Below are positions 1 through 5,579 of a stretch of 11,297 nucleotides of DNA, in pieces. Source of the DNA: an uncultured Eubacterium sp. Lineage in GTDB: Bacteria > Bacillota > Clostridia > Lachnospirales > Lachnospiraceae. The notes under the pieces are model-generated. The model saw only the letters and a list, made by a program, of their open reading frames with translations, was not told the origin of the DNA and did no database searches. The stretch covers positions 1 through 11,297 of the forward strand of contig URQO01000061.1 of the NCBI GenBank assembly GCA_900550135.1, in the 5' to 3' direction. The position numbers and the translations under genes were made by a program. Within the stretch, counting starts at the first letter, position 1, and each line of letters starts with the position of its first letter.

Positions 1-83
1 ACAGCTCCATCACTTATCATAGAATGTCTATTTACAGACTTTATTTCACAGACTCCTTATGGTGGAGTGTTCTTTTATTTATT

Positions 84-127
84 GGTTCTAAACCTTACCT
101 CCAAGTAAAGTTTAGAACCCTTTTTTT
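84..127 (+). terminator. Rho-independent terminator of a gene left of the window
   Basis: Two perfectly complementary 10-base arms (84-93 and 110-119) form a stem. It continues inward through TTAC/GTAA around a six-base loop (CTCCAA), and a run of T follows from 121. The T run lies on the + strand side only, so it ends a rightward transcript whose gene is outside the window. It also sits after the leftward coat gene, but that side is A-rich in the sense needed, so it is a poor terminator for that gene. Confidence 0.85.
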
Positions 128-175
128 AGATTTTAGAATAGAAAAACAATATAGAAATTGTATCAAAAATGACCA

Positions 176-445
176 CTACACTGCTTTATATCCACATTCA
201 AATTTGGCTTTGGCTTCCTGCATTTTCTTTGATTCGGCAGCAGGAGTAGGATAAAAGCCCATTTCGTGCATCTTATTAAACACATCTGTTTGAATATCGT
301 GCTCTTTTTGTAATAAATCCATCATTGTACATCTAAGGTTCTCGTGAACACATTCATTGGCACTAAGGTTGTAAAGGCTAGTTGCATTTTTTTCTGTGTT
401 TAAAGCATCACCTAATATTTCTTTTTCAGTATAAATTTCTTCCAT
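176..445 (-). CDS. CotF-family spore coat protein
   Basis: This is an 89-residue soluble protein with no signal peptide or membrane segment. It resembles the short spore coat CotF / ferritin-like helical family. An N-terminal acidic helix carries a stretch like LNTEKNATSLYN, and a second helix has LLQKEHDIQTDVFNKMHEMGFY. The tail YPTPAAESKKM is typical of clostridial CotF-like proteins, where Y-P-x follows the second long helix. In this family such proteins are attached to the spore coat or present in late sporulation; the precise role is not known. GGAGAG lies about eight bases before the ATG. The gene starts 16 bases after the stop of the 60-residue gene, so the two are probably co-transcribed. 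No clear sporulation sigma promoter was recognised upstream of the pair. Confidence 0.75.
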   Translation of the reverse strand: MEEIYTEKEILGDALNTEKNATSLYNLSANECVHENLRCTMMDLLQKEHDIQTDVFNKMHEMGFYPTPAAESKKMQEAKAKFECGYKAV

Positions 446-461
446 AATTCATCTCTCTCCA

Positions 462-644
462 TTAATTTAAATAAGAATAAATAGCATTAAAATGTCCCTG
501 ATGCTTGTTTGCAATATCAAGCATTTGCTGTTTTACAGTTTCATCCTGACTGTGATTTGCCAACATTTGAAATTTTTTTACAAGTAGTTCTTCTTCTGTA
601 AGTAAATCCTGAACCACTGAAAGCTCTTTTTCTGATAATTCCAT
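462..644 (-). CDS. small helical protein, partner of CotF-like gene
   Basis: This 60-residue, highly charged protein has a strong ribosome binding site (AAGGAGGT, about seven bases before the ATG). The sequence predicts two amphipathic helices. One is acidic (residues 3-30, rich in Glu and Leu). The second has QQMLDIANKHQGHFNAI, a His-containing helix like those in short ferritin-like or coat-associated proteins. There is no signal peptide, membrane segment or cysteine. It is the first gene of a leftward pair with the CotF-like gene 16 bases downstream. That suggests a coat-associated or spore-linked role by context only. Its function is unknown. It could be a truncated ferritin-like family member, but the two helices alone would not make the four-helix iron site. 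Confidence 0.7.
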   Translation of the reverse strand: MELSEKELSVVQDLLTEEELLVKKFQMLANHSQDETVKQQMLDIANKHQGHFNAIYSYLN

Positions 645-796
645 AAATAACCTCCTTATAAAACTTACCTTTTTATTATTACAAAAAATATAAAAATCAT
701 ACTAATGGAAAATAATATTTAATTTGAAATGGGGTTATTGTTTAAATAAAAAGAACATTTTTGCAGTTGTATGATATTATATATATAGGATTAGGA

Positions 797-811
797 TTAA
801 TTACTAATTAA
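797..811. promoter_or_regulatory. 15-bp perfect palindrome in the leader of the ZIP gene
   Basis: TTAATTA-C-TAATTAA is a perfect 7-1-7 inverted repeat. It lies just downstream of TA-rich candidate -10 sequences near 776-787 and upstream of the ribosome binding site at 845-850. Position and symmetry suit an operator for a dimeric repressor, and the downstream gene is a metal transporter, so a metal-responsive regulator is plausible. AT-rich palindromes arise by chance in such DNA, so this is only a candidate. Confidence 0.3.
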
Positions 812-863
812 AGTTAAATATTTATCAAAAAAAAAGGTAATGGGAAGGAGTTTAGTAATTAAT

Positions 864-1646
864 ATGACAAAAGAAGTATTGCAGGGAATTTTGATTCCTT
901 TTTTGGGAACGTCATTAGGTGCGTCCTGTGTACTATTTATGAAGGGAGAGTTGAATGTAAAAGTGCAAAAGGCTTTAACGGGATTTGCTGCTGGAGTTAT
1001 GGTTGCAGCATCTATTTGGAGCCTTATTATACCGGCAATTGAGCAGTCGTCGCATATGGGAAAGTTTTCATTTTTGCCGGCATTTATAGGATTCTGGATT
1101 GGTATTTTATTTTTACTTTTACTTGATGAAACAATACCTCATTTACATATGAATAGCGTACAGGCTGAAGGTCCAAAAGTGAAACTAAAAAAAACAACTA
1201 TGTTGGTTTTGGCAGTGACCCTTCATAACATTCCTGAGGGAATGGCTGTAGGTGTTGTGTTTGCCGGAATGCTGTCAGGACAAAGTGGCATAGGATATAC
1301 AGCAGCTATTGCACTTGCCATAGGTATTGCCATACAAAATTTTCCGGAAGGAGCTATTATTTCAATGCCGTTAAAATCTGAAGGGGAAAGTAAAGGCAAA
1401 GCCTGTTGGTTAGGAATTCTGTCCGGTGCAGTTGAGCCGGTAGCTGCAGCAATTACAATAGCAGCAGCGGATATTATAGTACCTGCATTGCCTTATTTAC
1501 TAAGCTTTGCAGCAGGAGCTATGATGTATGTGGTTATTGAAGAGTTAATCCCTGAAATGTCACAGGGAAAGCATTCAAATATAGGAACAATATTATTTGC
1601 ATTTGGCTTTACTGTTATGATGATGCTTGATGTGGCACTAGGATAA
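864..1646 (+). CDS. ZIP-family divalent metal transporter
   Basis: This is a membrane transporter of the ZIP (ZupT/GufA-like) family, which imports zinc and sometimes iron or manganese. With the start used here it is 260 residues, normal for bacterial ZIPs, and has about eight hydrophobic segments. Family metal-site signatures are present: HNIPEG at about 121-126, QNFPEG at about 158-163, and EELIPE at about 226-231. A short His-containing loop (PHLHMN) lies between the third and fourth segments, as is usual for cytoplasmic metal-binding loops. An upstream in-frame ATG at 840 exists, but AAGGAG (845-850) lies inside the reading frame it would open. I therefore place the start at 864, although a spacing of 13 bases is long. 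The gene is monocistronic and converges on the CBS-domain gene. The exact metal cannot be read from the sequence. Confidence 0.9.
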   Translation: MTKEVLQGILIPFLGTSLGASCVLFMKGELNVKVQKALTGFAAGVMVAASIWSLIIPAIEQSSHMGKFSFLPAFIGFWIGILFLLLLDETIPHLHMNSVQAEGPKVKLKKTTMLVLAVTLHNIPEGMAVGVVFAGMLSGQSGIGYTAAIALAIGIAIQNFPEGAIISMPLKSEGESKGKACWLGILSGAVEPVAAAITIAAADIIVPALPYLLSFAAGAMMYVVIEELIPEMSQGKHSNIGTILFAFGFTVMMMLDVALG

Positions 1647-1652
1647 AAATTA

Positions 1653-1816
1653 TGTAACCATTCAGCCATGCACATGAAAACATAAATATTTAGAAAGACT
1701 GCTTGCAGGATTTCAAATATTTATGTTTTCATGTATTTGGGGAACCCAAATCAGCGAGAAGAAGCAGATTAATCTGCGAATTCGAGCTGGTATGGCTGAA
1801 AGGCTGAATAGTTACA
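1653..1816. repeat. 164-bp multi-hairpin intergenic element with terminal inverted repeats
   Basis: The ends are 15-bp inverted repeats with one mismatch: 1653-1667 (TGTAACCATTCAGCC) and 1802-1816 (GGCTGAATAGTTACA). Inside, in order, are three hairpins. The first is a perfect 19-bp inverted repeat (1673-1691 with 1715-1733) whose loop folds further through GAAA/TTTC and CTGC/GCAG. The second is a 7-bp hairpin ATTTGGG/CCCAAAT (1735-1741 with 1745-1751) around GAA. The third is CAGC/GCTG (1752-1755 with 1786-1789) enclosing the 14-bp palindrome at 1764-1777. ATGGCTGAA at 1792-1800 is a second perfect partner for 1661-1669, so the closing stem has two alternative registers. No protein is encoded. 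It sits between two convergent genes. It resembles a REP/MITE-like dispersed element or a structured RNA, and no target duplication is evident. Confidence 0.75.
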
Positions 1817-1840
1817 CTTTTATAGATATTATATTAATTG

Positions 1841-2257
1841 TTAGTTGACTGATTCTATAATCTCTCGATTGCTTAAATATAAAATAACATCTTTTCGTGT
1901 AATAATGCCAATAAAAACATCATTGTCGTCAACTACGGGAACAAAGTTCTGATTGCTAATCTTTGAAACTAGTTCGTCCATTGACACGCTAATATTTACA
2001 GCTTCATTATCTCTTCGTCTGTCTATATCTAGAATTGACAAGTCTTCAAGTTCTTTAAGACTTGGAAAACCACAGTCTTTAAAGTGCCACAACAAGTCGC
2101 CTTCGTTTATTGTACCTATGTACTGCCCATTTTGATTAAGAAGTGGGATAGCAGAGTATCCGTGATGCTCCATTTTCTCAAGTGCTTGTCTTAATGTATC
2201 CTTATCATCTATAGTGGCAACTTTCTCTTTTGGTGTTAAAAAAAATAAAATATTCAT
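1841..2257 (-). CDS. two-CBS-domain protein
   Basis: This 138-residue soluble protein is made only of a CBS pair (Bateman module), which binds adenosine nucleotides or S-adenosylmethionine in other members and usually senses energy or nucleotide state. CBS1 spans about residues 10-60 (ATIDDKDTLRQALEKM, AIPLLNQNGQYIGTI). CBS2 spans about residues 80-135 (NISVSMDELVSKI, FVPVVDDNDVFIGIITRKDV). Both end in the typical hydrophobic strand followed by an acidic or basic helix start (INEGDLL, ITRKDVI). The frame stays open to 2335, but GGAGGG (2266-2271) lies eight bases before the ATG at 2255-2257, so I use that start. No catalytic or transporter domain is attached. The ligand and partner are unknown. 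The gene runs leftward, convergent with the ZIP transporter, with the purine unit upstream beyond a terminator. Confidence 0.85.
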   Translation of the reverse strand: MNILFFLTPKEKVATIDDKDTLRQALEKMEHHGYSAIPLLNQNGQYIGTINEGDLLWHFKDCGFPSLKELEDLSILDIDRRRDNEAVNISVSMDELVSKISNQNFVPVVDDNDVFIGIITRKDVILYLSNREIIESVN

Positions 2258-2391
2258 ATAATAATCCCTCCGTAGTTTATTTTCATACCGAACAACATCA
2301 TACCAAAAAAGCATATGCAAATCCATATAATACACAAAAAGTTAACAAAGAATTAAGAAATAAATGGAAAAAATTCACAAATTTAGACAAA

Positions 2392-2450
2392 AGATAATTA
2401 AAAAACAAAATTCCACCCCTTGAGACTGATAACATGCAAAAGGGGTGGAA
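2392..2450 (-). terminator. terminator of the purine unit
   Basis: A perfect 11-bp stem is formed by 2411-2421 (TTCCACCCCTT on the + strand) and 2440-2450 around an 18-base loop. Read leftward it is followed by TTTTGTTTTTTAATT. It lies just after the AICAR transformylase stop and separates that transcript from the CBS gene. Being GC-rich in an AT-rich setting, it is a convincing intrinsic terminator. Confidence 0.88.
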
Positions 2451-2478
2451 AATTTGAAATAAAATAAAAAGTGAAATT

Positions 2479-3654
2479 TTAGTGGTGGAATAATCTAAGC
2501 CCGGTAAAGCTCATTACCATATCATGTTTGTTACATGCATCAATAACATCCTGGTCTCTAATAGAACCACCTGGCTGGGCAACATATTTAACACCACTCT
2601 TTGCAGCTCTTTCAATGTTGTCGCTAAATGGGAAGAATGCGTCAGAGCCTAATGTGATTCCTTCAGCCTGAGCAAGCCAAGCCTGTTTTTCTTCCTTAGT
2701 AAATACTTCAGGTTTTTCTGTAAATACTCTTTCCCATTCACCATCAGCTAAAATATCCATATACTCATCACCAATGTAGAGGTCAATAGCATTGTCTCTG
2801 TCGGCTCTCTTCATGTCTTCCTTAAATGGAAGGTTAAGAACCTTTGGACACTGACGAAGTAACCAGTTGTCTGCTTTTTGTCCTGCAAGTCTTACGCAGT
2901 GGATACGTGACTGCTGTCCGGCACCAACACCGATAGCCTGTCCATTTTTAACGAAACATACTGAGTTTGACTGAGTATATTTTAAAGTAATCATTGAAAT
3001 GGCCATATCAATTTTTGCCTGTTCTGTAAGCTCTTTATTATCTGTAACAATATTGCTGAAGAAATCATCATCAATATTTAATTCATTACGTCCCTGCTCA
3101 AATGTAATACCAAAAACTTCTTTTCTCTCAAGTTTCTTAGGAACGTAATCAGGGTCGATTTCGATAATAGCATAAGAACCACGTTTTTTACCCTTTAATA
3201 ATTCTAGCGCTTCAGGTTCATATCCCGGTGCAATAATTCCGTCTGAAAATTCTCTCTTAATAACCTGTGCTGTAGAAACATCACAAACATCTGATAAAGC
3301 AATAAAATCACCGTATGATGACATTCTGTCGGCACCTCTTGCTCTTGCATATGCTGATGCAAGTGGTGATAATTCTCCAAGGTCATCAACCCAGTATATT
3401 TTAGCTTCAACTTCACTTAAAGGAAGTCCAACAGCAGCTCCGGCTGGAGATACATGCTTAAAAGAAGTAGCAGCAGGAAGTCCTGTGGCTTTCTTTAATT
3501 CCTTAACTAACTGCCATCCGTTGAAAGCATCAAGGAAGTTGATATATCCCGGCTTTCCGTTTAAAACCTTTATTGGTAATTCTCCTTCTTCCATATAAAT
3601 ACGTGAAGGTTTCTGATTTGGGTTACATCCATATTTTAATTCTAATTCTTTCAT
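2479..3654 (-). CDS. purH: stand-alone AICAR transformylase
   Basis: Phosphoribosylaminoimidazolecarboxamide formyltransferase transfers a formyl group from 10-formyl-tetrahydrofolate to AICAR (ZMP) to give FAICAR, the penultimate step of IMP synthesis in the cytosol. The catalytic Lys-His pair is at 66-67 (SFKHVSPAGAA). Other family blocks are visible: TLKYTQSNSVCF, GVGAGQQSRIHC, RADRDNAID, LGSDAFFPFSDN, and the C-terminal QPGGSIRDQDVIDA with TGLRLFHH. Bacterial PurH is usually about 510 residues with an N-terminal IMP cyclohydrolase domain. This protein is 391 residues, begins directly at the transformylase domain and has an intact start with TAGGAG upstream, so the lack is natural rather than a truncation. 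The missing activity is supplied by the purO gene 135 bases upstream in the same direction. Expression is probably governed by the ZTP riboswitch ahead of purO, with a possible weak internal promoter in the gap. Confidence 0.93.
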   Translation of the reverse strand: MKELELKYGCNPNQKPSRIYMEEGELPIKVLNGKPGYINFLDAFNGWQLVKELKKATGLPAATSFKHVSPAGAAVGLPLSEVEAKIYWVDDLGELSPLASAYARARGADRMSSYGDFIALSDVCDVSTAQVIKREFSDGIIAPGYEPEALELLKGKKRGSYAIIEIDPDYVPKKLERKEVFGITFEQGRNELNIDDDFFSNIVTDNKELTEQAKIDMAISMITLKYTQSNSVCFVKNGQAIGVGAGQQSRIHCVRLAGQKADNWLLRQCPKVLNLPFKEDMKRADRDNAIDLYIGDEYMDILADGEWERVFTEKPEVFTKEEKQAWLAQAEGITLGSDAFFPFSDNIERAAKSGVKYVAQPGGSIRDQDVIDACNKHDMVMSFTGLRLFHH

Positions 3655-3718
3655 AAGTACTCCTAATTAAATTATTTTAAATTATGATTTCAATAGTTGC
3701 TAATAGTTATAATCATTA

Positions 3719-3747
3719 ATACTATTTGAACAGAAAAGACTGAACAA
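3719..3747 (-). promoter_or_regulatory. possible weak internal promoter before the AICAR transformylase
   Basis: Read leftward, TTGTTC (3742-3747) and TAGTAT (3719-3724) are separated by exactly 17 bases within the 135-base gap between the two purine genes. No terminator lies in that gap, so the genes could also simply be co-transcribed. AT-rich DNA gives many such near-matches. Confidence 0.3.
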
Positions 3748-3789
3748 AATATTAATAAATTATAATTTAATGTTAATAAGTAAATTACA

Positions 3790-4503
3790 TTATTTATTTT
3801 TGTTGATAATTTTTGTTTCGTAAGTTCCATCTTCAATATTGATATATCTTACAAAAAGAGAAACTTTGTTATCTTCATTTAAACTGTTCCAAAGCATATC
3901 AGAAAATTCATTCATATCATCCATCATAGGAACCAACTTAGGTTCACCTTCAAATGAAGGAAGTGGATTTCCGTCGCATTTGTATGTATGAATAAAATGT
4001 CCTTCACCATTAACAGGATTTTCATAAGCAAAAGTATATCTGTTACATGCATCAGGATTTCCGTTGTTACTCTTTAAAATAGACATAGCGTAGTTGTATT
4101 TTCCATCTTCAACATGCATGATTCCTGAGATACGAGGTGTGTAGTTTGGACCGTCAGGCTCAAATTCACGTGTTCTAAGTGACTGCTCAAAAGTCTGCTG
4201 TTTGTCCATCAATTCATAAATAGTATCTGTCTGGTCGCCGTTTGTTACAATTGTCTTGTTTCCAAGAACACGAACAGGTGCATAAATAATAAGACTTGGA
4301 TCAACTAGTTTTGAAGGGTCAAAAGCCTGTGTCTTAATTCCTTCGCCTTCAGTTACGAAAACACGGTTACGGCTGTTTTCACTACGTCCCATAATAAAAT
4401 AAGCTGTTATTGCAAACTTACCATTTGGAGATTTCCCAATAACAATTCCACGTCCTGGATATGAATTTGATTTCAATTCATTTTCAAGAGATAACATTTC
4501 CAT
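3790..4503 (-). CDS. purO: archaeal-type IMP cyclohydrolase
   Basis: This enzyme closes FAICAR to IMP, the last step of de novo purine synthesis. It belongs to the PurO family first described in archaea, which is unrelated to the MGS-like cyclohydrolase domain of PurH. Recognisable family features are GRGIVIG (17-23), GRSENSRNR (39-47), the block NGDQTDTI (88-95) and YTPRISG (121-127). At 237 residues it is slightly longer than archaeal PurO (about 200), with extra sequence near the middle and C-terminus. The protein is soluble. An ideal AAGGAGG lies eight bases before the ATG at 4501-4503; a second ATG two codons in is possible. It is first in a leftward unit with the stand-alone transformylase. 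A ZTP riboswitch leader immediately precedes it, which independently supports a purine assignment. Confidence 0.92.
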   Translation of the reverse strand: MEMLSLENELKSNSYPGRGIVIGKSPNGKFAITAYFIMGRSENSRNRVFVTEGEGIKTQAFDPSKLVDPSLIIYAPVRVLGNKTIVTNGDQTDTIYELMDKQQTFEQSLRTREFEPDGPNYTPRISGIMHVEDGKYNYAMSILKSNNGNPDACNRYTFAYENPVNGEGHFIHTYKCDGNPLPSFEGEPKLVPMMDDMNEFSDMLWNSLNEDNKVSLFVRYINIEDGTYETKIINKNK

Positions 4504-4520
4504 TTAATAATCCTCCTTAA

Positions 4521-4563
4521 AATAACAAAACCACCTGGGTAACCAGAGAGGTTGCCCAGGCGG
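4521..4563 (-). terminator. regulatory terminator of the ZTP riboswitch
   Basis: Read leftward, 4551-4563 pairs with 4531-4543 in a 13-position stem with one G-U wobble and one C-A mismatch around a 7-base loop. TTTTGTTATTTT follows. The 5' arm contains the conserved CCGCC of the aptamer (4559-4563), so the pseudoknot and the lower terminator stem exclude each other. It lies just before the purO ribosome binding site. Confidence 0.85.
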
Positions 4564-4625
4564 TCGACTTACATTCTCCAACCATGCTCCCCGTGGTCAA
4601 CTCCACTTATCCGCCAGTTGCATGG
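4531..4625 (-). promoter_or_regulatory. ZTP (pfl) riboswitch
   Basis: On the minus strand the conserved ZTP/pfl blocks appear in order: ACTGGCGG (4611-4618), a small GTGG/CCAC hairpin, CCACGGGGAGC (4586-4596) and CCGCCTGGGC (4554-4563). A closing stem CCATGC/GCATGG pairs 4620-4625 with 4582-4587. GGCGG (4611-4615) is perfectly complementary to CCGCC (4559-4563), giving the expected pseudoknot. This class senses ZMP/ZTP, which build up when 10-formyl-tetrahydrofolate is short, and turns on purine and folate genes. Here it precedes purO and the AICAR transformylase, whose substrate is ZMP itself. Ligand binding should hold CCGCC in the pseudoknot, weaken the terminator and allow read-through. 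Confidence 0.93.
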
Positions 4626-4647
4626 ACGATTTTTAATTTACATCTAA

Positions 4648-4676
4648 AGAATACAATATTTTGTTTGGAATTTCAA
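4648..4676 (-). promoter_or_regulatory. sigma-A-like promoter of the purine unit
   Basis: Read leftward, TTGAAA (4671-4676) and TATTCT (4648-4653) are separated by exactly 17 bases. The predicted transcript would begin near 4641, about 16 bases before the riboswitch closing stem, which is the expected arrangement. Confidence 0.7.
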
Positions 4677-4728
4677 CAAAAAAATATATTAATAAAAACG
4701 TTGCGATATATTGGTAAATATGTTAGTT

Positions 4729-4734
4729 TATAAT
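4729..4734 (+). promoter_or_regulatory. candidate -10 element of the PAP2/lipid cluster
   Basis: A perfect TATAAT precedes the lipid cluster, but no good -35 is found at 16-18 bases upstream. The predicted start of transcription (about 4741) would leave little room for the AAGGGTG used by the ATG at 4751. It would fit an internal TTG start at 4784 (AGGGG at 4771-4775) better. Confidence 0.4.
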
Positions 4735-4750
4735 CTTAAGGGTGTATTTT

Positions 4751-5452
4751 ATGTACAAAAGTAAAAGAAAAGGGGATATAAGATTGCAAAAGATATATAA
4801 AATATTGCCAAAGTATGCGATTTTACCTATTTGTATATGTCTTGTGTTTAATGCATTTGCATATTTTGGAACCAGATTATTTACAACAGGAATGTATCAT
4901 CACAATATATCAATATTTATAGATGATAAGACACCATTTGTTCCATTTATGGTAGTTTTCTATATTTTAGCATATGTGTCCTGGGTGGTAGGCTTTACAG
5001 TTATAGGTAGGGAAAGCAAAGAGGTATGTTTTCAGGTAACAATTGCAGAGCAGATGTCAAAAATAGTCTGTATGCTTTGTTTTATATTTTTACCATGTAC
5101 AATTGTCAGACCGGAAGTAAATGGAAGCGACTTTTTTTCATGGCTTACAAGGTTGATATATAGTATGGATTCACCTGACAATCTATTTCCTTCTATTCAT
5201 TGTCTTGAAAACTGGATTTGCTTTAGAGGTGCAATGAAGTGTAAAAAGGTTGGAAAAGGATATAAGATAACAATGTTTGTTATGGCACTGTTGGTATTTG
5301 CTTCAACAGTTATGATAAAACAGCATGTATTCTTAGATATAGTGTCAGCTGTGTTGTTAGTAGAACTTATGTTGTTTATTTCCAAAAAGTTTGATTTAGG
5401 AAGAATATATTTTAAGGTAGAAAAGAAATTAAAAGACAGAAAAAGAAATTAA
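4751..5452 (+). CDS. PAP2-superfamily membrane protein
   Basis: This 233-residue protein with about six hydrophobic segments belongs to the PAP2 / lipid phosphate phosphatase superfamily, which removes or transfers phosphate groups of lipids at the membrane. The motifs are divergent: the first is only R-P (120-121) without the usual preceding Lys. The second is PSIH (147-150), with the expected catalytic His. The third runs S185, K-Q-H192, D196, keeping the His-x3-Asp but with Thr where the Ser-Arg pair normally has Arg. This pattern fits the Aur1/inositol-phosphoceramide-synthase-like branch (PAP2_3) better than classical phosphatases. The start is uncertain among GTG 4742, ATG 4751 (AAGGGTG six bases before) and TTG 4784. 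It leads a rightward lipid cluster, so dephosphorylation of a phospholipid precursor or headgroup exchange is plausible; the substrate is unknown. Confidence 0.75.
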   Translation: MYKSKRKGDIRLQKIYKILPKYAILPICICLVFNAFAYFGTRLFTTGMYHHNISIFIDDKTPFVPFMVVFYILAYVSWVVGFTVIGRESKEVCFQVTIAEQMSKIVCMLCFIFLPCTIVRPEVNGSDFFSWLTRLIYSMDSPDNLFPSIHCLENWICFRGAMKCKKVGKGYKITMFVMALLVFASTVMIKQHVFLDIVSAVLLVELMLFISKKFDLGRIYFKVEKKLKDRKRN

Positions 5453-5579
5453 ACAGCAAATCAAAGCAATAAGAAATTAAATTATAAATTAAAGAAATAA
5501 GAAGTTGATAACAAAAGAATTGTAAATAAAAGTAGAACCAATAAAAACAGATTTGTGAATTTAAGAAATAGGAAGTTAT

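Noticed and set aside
24..254. A 76-codon rightward frame near the left edge
   Set aside because: It runs through the terminator hairpin at 84-127 and across the 3' end of the CotF-like gene, and its peptide has no family likeness.
698..704. CATACTA resembling the -10 box of a forespore sigma promoter
   Set aside because: It is in the + direction, toward the metal transporter, and no matching -35 is found; the sporulation-like genes are on the other strand.
2479..3654. AICAR transformylase as a truncated purH pseudogene
   Set aside because: It has its own start codon, ribosome binding site and all transformylase motifs, and the missing activity is covered by the adjacent purO, so it is a natural single-domain gene.
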